64,000 nucleotides of DNA from Ohtaekwangia sp036786105 (GCF_036786105.1 NZ_DAIQRQ010000010.1:1-64000), one strand, 5' to 3'; positions 8,012 to 17,504 are shown, numbered from the stretch's first letter. The notes: generated by a model not told the origin, from the sequence alone. A program made the numbers and translations.

Positions 8012-9238
8012 ATGCAGGAACTGGACGTTAAAAAGCAATTTGAAATAAAAGAACTGGAACTCAACGCGTTGCTTGAGATCACCCAGGCTATTAACAGCAA
8101 CTTGCCGGAAGAGTCGTTGTATAAGATCTATAACTTCACGCTCCGCTCAAACCTCAATATCAAGAAGCTTGCGCTTTTTGTGCTGGACGATGATTGGGCC
8201 TGCAAAGTAAACTTCGGTACACGCCATCATTACGGAAAAACCAAGCTATTGCCGGAGTTCAAAACCATTCAGGACATTACGCACCTGAAAGAGTTCAAGG
8301 AATGCGAGTTCACCGAGTTCGATATCATTATCCCGGTAGCCCATAAAAGTGCAACGTTGGCGCTGGTGTTTGTGGGCGGGCTGGATAAGTATACAGAAAC
8401 GTATGAGAATGAAGATGGCATTCGCTTTATCCAGGCGCTGAGCAACATCATTATTGTAGCGATCGAAAACAAGAAGCTTGCCCGCAAGCAACTTGAACAG
8501 GAATCATTACGCAAAGAACTGGAGATTGCGCGCGATGTGCAGCAATTCCTCTTTCCTGAAAAACTGCCCAATACAGAACGCCTTAAAGTAGAAGCAAGCT
8601 ACCTGCCGCACGATCGCATTGGTGGCGATTATTACGACTATATACCCATCAACAAGAATCAGTTTCTCATTTGCGTTGCCGATGTGAGCGGCAAAGGTAT
8701 ACCGGCGGCATTGATGATGTCTAACTTTCAGGCTTCACTGCGCACACTGGTGCGCCAGACACCAAACCTTACCGACATCATTGAAGCGTTGAACTTCCAA
8801 GTGTTGGAGAATACGAAAGGAGAGAAGTTCATTACCTTTTTTGCGGCGATCTATGATATACATCTTAAAACGATGGTATATGTAAATGCAGGTCACAATC
8901 CTCCTATACTCGTTGACCGCAAGCATGGTTTGCGCTTGCTCGAAGATGGCTCTACGGTGCTGGGTGCCATGCACCCGCTGCCCTTCCTCAACGAAGGCTT
9001 CCTGACGGATCTCGATGACTTTCTCATCTTCTGCTATACCGATGGGTTAACGGAAACGGTGAATGAGAAAGGAAGAGAATTTGGTGTGGAATCATTGCTG
9101 ACATACTTTCAGCAGGATTCAACCTATACGAAAGACTTGAGCACGATTCACGAAGACATCATTGTGGCGCTTGACGATTTCAAAGGTATTAACGGGTATC
9201 ACGATGATATAACCATTCTCTCATGCCGTGTAGGATGA
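8012..9238 (+). CDS. GAF-domain PP2C-type serine phosphatase (RsbU/SpoIIE family)
   Basis: A 408-residue cytoplasmic protein. Residues 18-160 form a GAF-like sensor, 160-190 a helical linker ending ARDVQQFLFP, the usual entry to the SpoIIE phosphatase domain, and 195-407 the PP2C core with GGDYYDY, DVSGKGIPAALMM, NAGHNPP, YTDGLTE and HDDITIL carrying the metal-binding aspartates. Such proteins dephosphorylate anti-anti-sigma (STAS) proteins in partner switching; no STAS or anti-sigma kinase gene is visible in the window, so its target is unknown. A one-mismatch -7 box, TACCTTTA, sits at 7992-7999. Its place inside an envelope gene run suggests control of surface glycan making (inference). Confidence 0.9.
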   Translation: MQELDVKKQFEIKELELNALLEITQAINSNLPEESLYKIYNFTLRSNLNIKKLALFVLDDDWACKVNFGTRHHYGKTKLLPEFKTIQDITHLKEFKECEFTEFDIIIPVAHKSATLALVFVGGLDKYTETYENEDGIRFIQALSNIIIVAIENKKLARKQLEQESLRKELEIARDVQQFLFPEKLPNTERLKVEASYLPHDRIGGDYYDYIPINKNQFLICVADVSGKGIPAALMMSNFQASLRTLVRQTPNLTDIIEALNFQVLENTKGEKFITFFAAIYDIHLKTMVYVNAGHNPPILVDRKHGLRLLEDGSTVLGAMHPLPFLNEGFLTDLDDFLIFCYTDGLTETVNEKGREFGVESLLTYFQQDSTYTKDLSTIHEDIIVALDDFKGINGYHDDITILSCRVG

Positions 9239-9271
9239 CGAACCGGTGAAGTATATTCAGATCAGCCCTCC

Positions 9272-9916
9272 ATGGTCCATCGTACACCCTTCTTTTTTCC
9301 GCTGCTATATCCCTCGCTGCTCTGGCGTGTTCCTGCCGTTGAAAAGGAAATATACCTGACCTTTGATGATGGCCCGGTACATGGCCCCACCGAATTTGTG
9401 CTCGAATCGCTGGCTACGTTTGGAGCAAAAGCAACTTTTTTTTGTATTGGCGATAATGTGCGCAAGCATCCCGAAGTATTCAGGCGAATTATACTGCAGG
9501 GGCATGCGGTTGGCAATCACACGTTTCACCATCTCAACGGTTGGAAACACAAGGCTAATGCCTATACGGCGGATGTTCGGCAATGTCAACAAACAATGGC
9601 TTCACAATTCGGTGCTAACGGACAAGTATATATATCCAGATTATTCCGCCCTCCGTATGGAAGAATCAGTCGCCAGCAGATCCATGTGCTGAAACAGGAA
9701 TATACCATTGTGATGTGGGATGTTCTCTCGATCGACTATAATAAACACCTCTCCCCGGAGAAGTGCCTGAAAAATACTATACAGACCACGCGGCCCGGCT
9801 CCATTGTTGTATTTCACGATAGTGTAAAGGCCGAGAAGAATATGATGTATGCGCTGCCCCGCGTGCTCGATCATTTTACGGAACAGGGATATACTTTTAA
9901 ACCCTTGCCCGGATGA
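9272..9916 (+). CDS. Polysaccharide deacetylase (NodB homology domain)
   Basis: A 214-residue carbohydrate esterase family 4 enzyme. The catalytic base motif TFDDGP is at 30-35, the metal motif HTFHH at 83-87, RPPYGR at 126-131 and the WDVLSIDY motif 4 near 147; the last histidine is in VVFHDS. These remove N-acetyl groups from peptidoglycan, chitin oligomers or surface polysaccharides. There is no signal peptide, only a short hydrophobic start (FFFPLLYPSLLW), so it may work inside the cell or at the inner membrane. The stop overlaps the start of the next gene by four bases (ATGA), showing translational coupling. Confidence 0.92.
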   Translation: MVHRTPFFFPLLYPSLLWRVPAVEKEIYLTFDDGPVHGPTEFVLESLATFGAKATFFCIGDNVRKHPEVFRRIILQGHAVGNHTFHHLNGWKHKANAYTADVRQCQQTMASQFGANGQVYISRLFRPPYGRISRQQIHVLKQEYTIVMWDVLSIDYNKHLSPEKCLKNTIQTTRPGSIVVFHDSVKAEKNMMYALPRVLDHFTEQGYTFKPLPG

Positions 9917-10986
9917 AACGTGTGCTGGTTGCTCCGCTCGATTGGGGACTCGGCCATGCCACCCGGTGTATACCGGTTATCCGCAGCCTGCAAAAGCATG
10001 CGTGTATCGTATTGATAGCCGGCAGCGGTGATTCGTTGCTGTTGCTTCAGAAAGAATTTCCCGGCTTGAAGCGCTATACCTTGCCCGGTTATAGCCCGCG
10101 TTACCCGACAACCGGTTCCATGGTATGGACGATGGCCGCACAGGTGCCGCGATTCGCACGCGTGATCGGAGAGGAGCACCGTGTATTGGAAGAGATTGTG
10201 AGGCGCGAAGGAATTGACCTGGTGATCTCGGATAATCGATATGGATGCTGGTCTTCAGTTGTAAAGAGTATCTTCATTACACACCAGAGCAATATACTAA
10301 TGCCGCAACGGTTTGGATGGCTGGCATCGTGGGTAAGACGAATGAATCACAAAATGATAAAACGCTTTACGCAGTGCTGGATACCGGATCGTGGCGGCAA
10401 TGAAAGTATAGCCGGTGATCTGATTTTGTTCGGTGCCGTTGATCATGATATCAACTATCGCTATATAGGGCCTTTGTCCCGCTTTGAATCTTCAGGCAGG
10501 CGAGAGAAGAAGTATGATCTGCTCTGTATATTTTCAGGGCCGGAACCACAGCGTACATTGTTAGAGACGATCGTTACCGAACAGGTAAATCGCTGGCAAG
10601 GTAAAGCCTGCATGGTGCGGGGCTTACCGGATGATGCACGTGCTATTCCCTTGAATACAAAAGCAGATGTATTTCCGTTTCTCAACAGCGAAGCTCTGCA
10701 GGTGGCGATTGAAAGCTCCGCTTTAGTTTTAGCCCGGAGCGGTTTTAGCACGGTGATGGACATGGCCAGGCTTGGAGGCCGGGCAATCTTTATACCGACA
10801 CCCGGACAAACCGAACAGGTATATCTGGCAGAACGCCTTTTGCAGAAAGGTATTGCCTATAGCATGCAACAGCGTAACTTTGATTTGATACGGGCTTTGA
10901 AAGAATCAGAAAGGTTCACTGGATTTATACCGGCGGCATCCTCAGGTGATTTGTTGGAAGATGCAGTCAGCGAAATATTAAGATGA
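9913..10986 (+). CDS. MurG-like glycosyltransferase
   Basis: A 357-residue GT-B protein. The N-terminal GLGHATRC motif (12-19) and the C-terminal ALVLARSGFSTVMDMARLG followed by TPGQTEQ are the acceptor and nucleotide-sugar signatures shared with MurG and MGDG synthase (GT28). It is not MurG itself: the loop sequences differ and it is not in a mur cluster. It overlaps the deacetylase by four bases and the kinase gene after it by four bases, so the three form a coupled unit and may build or alter a lipid-linked glycan (inference). Confidence 0.82.
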   Translation: MKRVLVAPLDWGLGHATRCIPVIRSLQKHACIVLIAGSGDSLLLLQKEFPGLKRYTLPGYSPRYPTTGSMVWTMAAQVPRFARVIGEEHRVLEEIVRREGIDLVISDNRYGCWSSVVKSIFITHQSNILMPQRFGWLASWVRRMNHKMIKRFTQCWIPDRGGNESIAGDLILFGAVDHDINYRYIGPLSRFESSGRREKKYDLLCIFSGPEPQRTLLETIVTEQVNRWQGKACMVRGLPDDARAIPLNTKADVFPFLNSEALQVAIESSALVLARSGFSTVMDMARLGGRAIFIPTPGQTEQVYLAERLLQKGIAYSMQQRNFDLIRALKESERFTGFIPAASSGDLLEDAVSEILR

Positions 10987-11333
10987 TGCGAACATTTTTA
11001 AAAAGTTTTCTCTACGCCTGGAATGGAATTGTTATGGCCCTGCGTGAGCAACGGAATTTGCGAATACACTTTGCTGCTACTGTATTGGTAATTGTTGCCG
11101 GGCTATATTTCTCGATAACAGCAACCGAGTGGTGTATACTCTTGCTGTGTATAGCGCTGGTCATTAGTATTGAATTGATCAATTCCTCCATCGAAGATCT
11201 TGTTAATCTCGTAACTGCAGAGTGGAAGCCACAAGCCGGAAAGATAAAAGATATAGCAGCCGGTGCCGTGCTGGTAGTGGCTGTCATTGCCTTGATTATC
11301 GGTATCATTATTTTCTATCCGTACATAACCTGA
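10983..11333 (+). CDS. dgkA: Diacylglycerol/undecaprenol kinase, DgkA family
   Basis: A 116-residue membrane enzyme with three helices. The active-site residues of the family are visible: REQRN after the first amphipathic helix, ELINSSIEDLV, and KDIAAGAVL. Gram-positive relatives phosphorylate undecaprenol, E. coli DgkA phosphorylates diacylglycerol; in Bacteroidota the substrate is not settled. Coupling with the MurG-like transferase favours recycling of undecaprenyl carrier (inference). It ends the ATGA-overlapping trio. Confidence 0.92.
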   Translation: MMRTFLKSFLYAWNGIVMALREQRNLRIHFAATVLVIVAGLYFSITATEWCILLLCIALVISIELINSSIEDLVNLVTAEWKPQAGKIKDIAAGAVLVVAVIALIIGIIIFYPYIT

Positions 11334-11389
11334 GAGACTAAATTTATTTCCCACATCCTGATAACTATCGGAAACAGAATAACACAGAT

Positions 11390-11442
11390 CGTTACAGGTT
11401 AACCGTTAATAGACTCTCCCTGATAACGATTAACCTGTAGCG
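11390..11442. repeat. TAACGG-word inverted repeat
   Basis: Arms of 19 bases at 11390-11408 and 11424-11442 (CGTTACAGGTTAACCGTTA type) are complementary with two mismatches around a 15-base loop. An ATAACGGATAA copy follows at 11450-11460. Here the flanking genes run in the same direction (dgkA then the ceramidase-like gene), so it may end the dgkA transcript or sit in the leader of the next gene. Confidence 0.75.
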
Positions 11443-11478
11443 GTTAACTAATAACGGATAAACAGCTATCTTGCGCGC

Positions 11479-12831
11479 ATGATAAAGAAGATTCTGCGCG
11501 GTATTGTTATTGTTCTTGTATCGTTGATTATGCTGGCTGGTATATTTTTGGCGATCAGTGTAAAGCCATTGAGCCGCACATTAACGCAGGATACGCCTGC
11601 CTATACCACCATGATGCACCGGCTCGACAGCCTGCACCCCGATGCAGGTAAAGGTATACATGGCTTTTATGTCGGCTTTGCCAAAGAGAATATAACACCC
11701 TCACATCCTGTTTCGCTGGCCGGCTATGGCAATCGCCTCGGCAAGCCCTATACATCAGTACGCGATTCGATCTATGTGCGCGCCATGGTAATCGATAACG
11801 GTACACATCGTGTGGCCATTGTCAGTGCCGATTTGCTGATTATCCCGCCAACGGTAACGGTACTGCTGGAAAAACAACTCCCGGGTATAGACTTCTCCAT
11901 CAACAATACATTTCTGGGAGCAATTCATACACATAACAGTATCGGCAACTGGGCCGAAGGGGCGATCGGTATCATGTATGGCGATTATGAAGATTCTGTT
12001 GTTCATTTCATCGCTGATAAAATTGTGCACTGCATCGCGAAAGCTGCCGGTAATGTTATACCGGCCAGGATACGCTCCGGCTCGGTGTCGGTGCCTGATG
12101 CCGTTCGCAATAGACTTATCGATACCGGTACGGTTGATTCACTATTGCGTGTAGTAGAAGTAAAGCGCCAGGACAGCACGCGTCTTATACTCATGAGCTA
12201 TACTGCGCATGCTACCTGCCTGTTTTCGCGCGATCTTGCGCTGTCACGTGATTATCCCGGTGAGCTCGTTGATGAGATGGAAGCCAGTGGATATACCTTT
12301 GCTATGTTCATGGCGGGAGCTGTAGGAAGTCATCGCAGCAATCCACCCGAGTATGGCGAACCATGTATCGACTGGATGGCCCACACAGTACATAATACTT
12401 TTGCATCTAAACATCCGGTACTTACGCTGCAAACCGACTCATCGCTTTCTATGTTGCGTATACCGCTGGAGCTGCCGCCTTCGGAAGCCAAGATCGCGGA
12501 AGACTGGCAACTGCGCCCGTGGCTTTTCGAAGCGGCGTTTGGTGAATATCAAACGTACCTCACTGCCCTGCGCATTGGCCACCTGGTAATGATCGGAACA
12601 CCCTGTGACTATTCAGGGCAGCTCACCGCTCCATTGGATTCACTGGCTGCACATGAAGGACTACAGGTGATGGTAACAAGCTTCAACGGAGGCTACATCG
12701 GCTATATCACCGCTGATCAATACTACGATCGTGACCACTATGAAACGCGCCTCATGAACTGGTACGGCCCCGGTAATGGCGCCTATATGACGGAATGCCT
12801 CCTGAAAGTTGTTGACAAGTTGAAACGTTGA
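11479..12831 (+). CDS. Neutral/alkaline ceramidase-like protein (N-terminal domain only)
   Basis: A 450-residue protein with an N-terminal signal anchor (about 5-27) and then the neutral ceramidase N-terminal fold: VGFAKENITP, GYGNR, the metal-ligand motifs IHTHNS and SYTAHAT, SRDYPGELV, and FNGGYIGYITADQYY near the C terminus. True neutral ceramidases are longer and have a catalytic Ser in an NxGDVSPN motif; the matching stretch here is FMAGAVGSHRS, so that serine is displaced. It is better called a ceramidase-like exported hydrolase of unknown substrate. Neighbours are envelope lipid and glycan genes. Confidence 0.78.
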   Translation: MIKKILRGIVIVLVSLIMLAGIFLAISVKPLSRTLTQDTPAYTTMMHRLDSLHPDAGKGIHGFYVGFAKENITPSHPVSLAGYGNRLGKPYTSVRDSIYVRAMVIDNGTHRVAIVSADLLIIPPTVTVLLEKQLPGIDFSINNTFLGAIHTHNSIGNWAEGAIGIMYGDYEDSVVHFIADKIVHCIAKAAGNVIPARIRSGSVSVPDAVRNRLIDTGTVDSLLRVVEVKRQDSTRLILMSYTAHATCLFSRDLALSRDYPGELVDEMEASGYTFAMFMAGAVGSHRSNPPEYGEPCIDWMAHTVHNTFASKHPVLTLQTDSSLSMLRIPLELPPSEAKIAEDWQLRPWLFEAAFGEYQTYLTALRIGHLVMIGTPCDYSGQLTAPLDSLAAHEGLQVMVTSFNGGYIGYITADQYYDRDHYETRLMNWYGPGNGAYMTECLLKVVDKLKR

Positions 12832-12847
12832 TACGTTGCCAGGTACT

Positions 12848-12923
12848 GGGGTGTTGATGTCTTGAAGTGTTGAAGAAGTATATATTTTCATCATACCAGA
12901 CGACTTCAACACCTCAACACCCC
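12848..12923. repeat. GTTGAAG-word inverted repeat upstream of hrpB
   Basis: Twenty-base arms at 12848-12867 and 12904-12923 are complementary with two mismatches; both arms are built from the word GTGTTGAAG and variants, and the repeats continue on each side (to about 12936). The same word makes the hairpin after hrpB. It lies between two genes of the same direction. Confidence 0.75.
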
Positions 12924-12967
12924 AACACTTCAACACAAAAACATACACACTTAGACACGAAACAAGC

Positions 12968-15448
12968 ATGTCAACGCCGAGTTATCCTATATCGGAAGTT
13001 CTTCCTTCGCTTCGCACGAATCTGGCGAACCGGAAAATCGTTATACTCCAGGCGCCTCCGGGTGCCGGTAAATCTACGGTGTTGCCACTGGAGCTGTTGG
13101 ATGAGCCGTGGTTGCAGGGAAAGAAGATTGTCATGCTGGAGCCCCGAAGGCTCGCTGCCAAATCAGTAGCGCAGCGTATGGCCAATCTTCGTGATGAAGA
13201 TATAGGGGAGACAGTGGGTTATCGCGTTCGCTTCGATACACGGGTAACAAAACAAACGCGCCTCGAAGTAGTAACGGAAGGTATATTAACCCGCATGCTG
13301 CAATCGGACAACAGCCTGGAAGATACAGGGCTGGTGATCTTCGATGAATTTCATGAACGCAGTCTGCATGCAGATCTCGCGCTGGCACTTTGCCTGCAGG
13401 CACAGCAGTTATTGCGCGATGATCTGCGCATTCTCATCATGTCGGCCACGCTGGATGGCGAACAGCTTTCATCGCTGTTGCAGGCACCGATGATTACATC
13501 CCTGGGCAAGCAGTTTCCGGTAGCCATAAAATATCTGGATGATGATGTATATACTCCGGTAACGGTGCGAATGACAAAAGCGATTCGCAAGGCGTTGCGC
13601 GAAGAAGCAGGAGATATACTCGTCTTTTTACCCGGAGCAGGGGAGATCGTGCGCGTGCAGCAACTGCTGGAAGAAGAAGGTGTTGACGTAGCTATATATC
13701 CGCTGTATGGCGACCTCCCGTTTCAGAAACAGCAGGAAGCTATATTGCCACACCCGCAAGGTATACGCAAAATCGTGATCGCTACTTCCATAGCCGAAAC
13801 ATCGCTTACCATAGAAGGTATACGTGTGGTGATCGACAGCGGACTTTCGCGCGTGCCAAAGTTCGATCCGCGCAGTGGCCTTACCCGACTTGATACCGTG
13901 CGTGTTACCAAAGATGCAGCCGATCAGCGGGCCGGTCGTGCCGGGCGTCTGGCAGCCGGTGTATGTTACAGGTTGTGGAGTGAATCGGTGCATGCTACAC
14001 TCATCGCGAATCGCACACCCGAAATACTGGAGGCTGATCTTGCACCGCTCATGCTTGAACTTGGTCAGTGGGGTGTGAATGATATTCGCGAGCTAACGTG
14101 GGTAACGATACCGCCTGCAGGCTCTGTGAATCAGGCGAAAGAATTACTGCAGCAGCTGGATGCCATTGAGAATGGACGCATCACGCAGCGCGGTAAAGAT
14201 ATGCTGAAGCTGCCTACGCATCCACGCATCGCGCATTTGTTACTGGAAGCTTCTACGCAGGCGCAGGCTTCGCTGGCCGCAGATATAGCGGCTATATTGG
14301 AAGAGCGCGATCCCCTGCAAAAAGAATCCGGTGCCGATCTGTCATTGCGTATTGAGGCGCTTCGTAAATGGCGGAGGGGTGAACGTTATTTTGCCGATCG
14401 CAATGTTTTGGAGCGCATCGAAAAGCTTGCCACGAACTGGCGAAAATTGTTGAAGACAGAAACGGATAACACCATTCCACGGGATACCGATGTAGGGCGA
14501 TTGCTGGTAGCGGCGTATCCCGAGCGCATTGCACAGCAACAGGGTAAACACAGTGAGCGGTATAAACTCGCGAATGGCAGAATCGTAAAACTACAGGAAC
14601 ACGATCCGCTTATACGGGAAGCCTGGCTCTGCGTTGCTTTACTCGATGCCGGCAGTGGTGAAGGAAAGATATTTTTAGCAGCAGCATTGCAGAGCAGTGA
14701 TTTACTATCGATGGCACGTGAACAGGAAGTGGTGCGCTGGGATGAAGAACGACAGGCCGTTGTGGGAGTGATCGAAAAACGTGTCGGTAATCTGGTGCTG
14801 GAAACTAAACCCTTCGCATCTATACCGGAAGAAAAGAAAATTGCCATGCTCTGCCAGGCAATTCGTGCCAAGGGATTGAAAGCTATAGGCTGGAGTGAAG
14901 CACAACAGGAATGGCAGGCGCGTGTAATGAGCCTGAAACACTGGCGCAGCGAAGAGTCATGGCCGGATGTAAACGAAGAGAATTTACTTGCCACCCTTGA
15001 AGAATGGCTGGCACCTTTTTTAACATCAATCACAAAATTAAGCGAACTACAACGCCTCGAATGGCATACTATACTTCCATCGTTATTACCATGGGAGCTG
15101 GGTAACAAACTGGATACGCTGGCGCCGCAGCGCATAAAAGTACCGAGTGGTTCGATGATACAGGTACATTATTTTGAAGACGGCAGACCGCCGGTAATGG
15201 AAGTACGGCTACAGGAAATGTTTGGCTTGCAGGAAACTCCGCTGATCAACGAGGGAAGAACAAAAATACTATTGCATCTTCTATCACCCGGCTATAAACC
15301 GGTACAGGTAACACAAGACCTGAAAAGCTTCTGGCAAACCACGTATCATGAAGTGCGCAAAGAACTACGCATGCGCTATCCCAAACATCACTGGCCCGAA
15401 GACCCGTGGACTGCGGAGGCGGTGAGGGGAGCGAAGAAGCGTTTTTAA
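12968..15448 (+). CDS. hrpB: ATP-dependent helicase HrpB
   Basis: An 826-residue DEAH-type helicase close to the family length of about 820. Walker A is APPGAGKST at 29-37, the DEAH-box variant DEFH at 126-129, motif III SAT at 159-161, and motif VI QRAGRAGR near residue 320; the HA2 domain and the HrpB-specific C-terminal region follow. E. coli HrpB has no settled role beyond the RNA/DNA helicase fold; related HrpA rescues collided ribosomes. It is a single-gene unit bounded on both sides by GTTGAAG-word hairpins. Confidence 0.95.
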   Translation: MSTPSYPISEVLPSLRTNLANRKIVILQAPPGAGKSTVLPLELLDEPWLQGKKIVMLEPRRLAAKSVAQRMANLRDEDIGETVGYRVRFDTRVTKQTRLEVVTEGILTRMLQSDNSLEDTGLVIFDEFHERSLHADLALALCLQAQQLLRDDLRILIMSATLDGEQLSSLLQAPMITSLGKQFPVAIKYLDDDVYTPVTVRMTKAIRKALREEAGDILVFLPGAGEIVRVQQLLEEEGVDVAIYPLYGDLPFQKQQEAILPHPQGIRKIVIATSIAETSLTIEGIRVVIDSGLSRVPKFDPRSGLTRLDTVRVTKDAADQRAGRAGRLAAGVCYRLWSESVHATLIANRTPEILEADLAPLMLELGQWGVNDIRELTWVTIPPAGSVNQAKELLQQLDAIENGRITQRGKDMLKLPTHPRIAHLLLEASTQAQASLAADIAAILEERDPLQKESGADLSLRIEALRKWRRGERYFADRNVLERIEKLATNWRKLLKTETDNTIPRDTDVGRLLVAAYPERIAQQQGKHSERYKLANGRIVKLQEHDPLIREAWLCVALLDAGSGEGKIFLAAALQSSDLLSMAREQEVVRWDEERQAVVGVIEKRVGNLVLETKPFASIPEEKKIAMLCQAIRAKGLKAIGWSEAQQEWQARVMSLKHWRSEESWPDVNEENLLATLEEWLAPFLTSITKLSELQRLEWHTILPSLLPWELGNKLDTLAPQRIKVPSGSMIQVHYFEDGRPPVMEVRLQEMFGLQETPLINEGRTKILLHLLSPGYKPVQVTQDLKSFWQTTYHEVRKELRMRYPKHHWPEDPWTAEAVRGAKKRF

Positions 15449-15544
15449 GTGTTGAAGTGTTGAGATGTTGGAGTGTTGAAGTATAACAACGCGCCTGTGG
15501 CGTTCCATGAACTTCAACACTCCAACATGTGAACACTTCAACAC
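15449..15544. repeat. Long GTTGAAG-word inverted repeat between convergent hrpB and kup
   Basis: Arms of 34 bases at 15449-15482 and 15511-15544 pair with only two mismatches, leaving a 28-base loop. The left arm begins immediately after the hrpB stop codon, and the right arm ends six bases before the kup stop. A transcript from either side would form a very stable hairpin, so bidirectional termination is likely. The arms are made of repeats of GTGTTGAAG/GTTGGAG. Confidence 0.85.
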
Positions 15545-15550
15545 ACTCGC

Positions 15551-17503
15551 TTACTCTTCTCTCTCCCTCTTAATTTTCACCCTCGCCTGTGGCCCTACCT
15601 GGATGGGTACTTTTTCTACTTCGAGGTTGGCGGCTTCTATACCGTATAGTTCTTCGGTGCTGAGGCTGTGTTCTTTCAGGAGGCGATAGCCCTGTATCAC
15701 GAGGCGATCGAAGGTTGATATCTCGCTGTCGGAAGAAGCCCAGGAGTGAAGGATGATGAATTTGAAGTCGGCCATCATGCTATATTTATGCAGTGATGGA
15801 TACGGACTGGTGAGGTCGATCTCACCGGCATCCGCCATCTCGTGAATGATCTTGTTGAAGAGAAGGTTCACGCGATGGTTGGTCTTGAATCCAAGTTTGA
15901 TGCGCACAAAGAAGCATCGCTTCGGAATGATGGTATCCACTACATATTTACTGGTAAACGGACTGTCTACCGTATCTACGTGTACGAACCAGAATACATC
16001 GGCCCGCTTCGGTCTTTTCTTGAAAATGGAGTATATAATGTTCGAATCGATATAGCGCTTACTATCGGCCATGGCGAGATATACCAGGTTGCTGGCTTCT
16101 TTCGGCACGGTAGTATCGGCTTGCAGATCCTGAATCATCCCTACATAGTGCTTGAGATCGACAAACTCCGTATGACGGTCGCGAAGCCAGCGCGCGTGCA
16201 GCAGCACATACATCATCATAAAGAAACAGAATGCAATGAGGAAGGTAAACCAGCCACCGTGCTGGAACTTGTCCAGGTTCGACACGAGGAACATGCCTTC
16301 GAGTGAGAAAAATACCAGGGCGAGTGTCGAAGACCGGAACTTCGATTTCTTCGCGGTCATAAAATAAAACACCAGTAGCGAAGTAGTCATGAGCATGTTG
16401 ATCATAATCGCCAGACCGTACGCGCCTTCCATGCGTGCCGATTCGCGGAACATCAATACGACCACGATACAACCCGCCATAAGAATCCAGTTGATAGCAG
16501 GTATATATATCTGACCTTTTATATGGCTTGGGTAGCGCACGCGGGTGGCAGGCCAAAGCTTCAGCTTCATGGCTTCGTTCACCAATGTAAATGTACCCGA
16601 GATCAATGCCTGGCTGGCAATGATAGCCGCCATGGTAGCGATGATGATACCGAAGATGAGGAACTCCTGCGGTATAATGGCGTAGAAAGGGATCTGGTCA
16701 CCCAGTTGACTTCCCTGGTGCTCTAACAACCAGGCACCCTGGCCAAAGTAGTTGCAGAGCAATGCAATTTTTACATAAGCCCAACCCACACGTATATTTT
16801 CTTTACCACAGTGACCGAGATCAGAATATAGAGCCTCCGCTCCGGTAGTACAGAGGAATACAGCCCCCAGCAACCAGAAACCATGCGGATATTCTACAAT
16901 AAGGTGATAGGCATAGTAAGGATTCAGCGCACGGAATATCTGCGGATGATCGTAAAATTGAAGTATACCAAATACAGCGATGGCAAGGAACCAGATGGTC
17001 ATGATCGGGCCAAAGGTTTTTCCTACTACACTGGTACCGAACTGCTGGAATATAAAAAGCACCACCATGATGGCGATCACGATCGATACCGTTGGTATTT
17101 CAGGATTGAGTATACGAAGACCTTCAATGGCTGACGACACACTGATGGCAGGTGTAATAAAGCCATCGGCGATGAGCGTACAGCAACCGATCACAGCAGG
17201 GAAAATTACCCAGGCTGCTTTATACCGGCGCACGAGCGCATAAAGCGCAAATATACCTCCTTCACCTTTGTTATCGGCGTTGAGCGCAAGGTATACATAC
17301 TTGAGCGTGGTAATGAGCGTAAGCGTCCAGAAGACGCAGGAAAGACCTCCCAGTACGAGATCCTCGTTAATCGTCTGTGTTCCGATGATCGCTTTGAAAA
17401 CGTAGAGGGGCGAAGTACCGATGTCGCCATAAATAATTCCTAATGAAACCAGAACACCTCCAACGGATAAGGGGGTAAGGTGTTTGTTTACCGAGTCAGC
17501 CAT
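15551..17503 (-). CDS. kup: KUP-family potassium uptake protein
   Basis: A 650-residue inner-membrane K+/H+ symporter, family length about 620-650. The start has the hallmark LGIIYGDIGTSPLYV, the proposed pore region, followed by about twelve membrane helices to near residue 450 and a cytoplasmic C-terminal domain. The stop codon of ndh lies one base before the kup ATG, so the two genes are one operon. It converges with hrpB. Confidence 0.95.
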   Translation of the reverse strand: MADSVNKHLTPLSVGGVLVSLGIIYGDIGTSPLYVFKAIIGTQTINEDLVLGGLSCVFWTLTLITTLKYVYLALNADNKGEGGIFALYALVRRYKAAWVIFPAVIGCCTLIADGFITPAISVSSAIEGLRILNPEIPTVSIVIAIMVVLFIFQQFGTSVVGKTFGPIMTIWFLAIAVFGILQFYDHPQIFRALNPYYAYHLIVEYPHGFWLLGAVFLCTTGAEALYSDLGHCGKENIRVGWAYVKIALLCNYFGQGAWLLEHQGSQLGDQIPFYAIIPQEFLIFGIIIATMAAIIASQALISGTFTLVNEAMKLKLWPATRVRYPSHIKGQIYIPAINWILMAGCIVVVLMFRESARMEGAYGLAIMINMLMTTSLLVFYFMTAKKSKFRSSTLALVFFSLEGMFLVSNLDKFQHGGWFTFLIAFCFFMMMYVLLHARWLRDRHTEFVDLKHYVGMIQDLQADTTVPKEASNLVYLAMADSKRYIDSNIIYSIFKKRPKRADVFWFVHVDTVDSPFTSKYVVDTIIPKRCFFVRIKLGFKTNHRVNLLFNKIIHEMADAGEIDLTSPYPSLHKYSMMADFKFIILHSWASSDSEISTFDRLVIQGYRLLKEHSLSTEELYGIEAANLEVEKVPIQVGPQARVKIKREREE

Positions 17504-17504
17504 A

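Noticed and set aside
14386..15135. Long minus-strand open frame (249 codons) inside hrpB
   Set aside because: It is serine- and cysteine-rich without pattern and lies wholly opposite a conserved helicase gene; a shadow frame.
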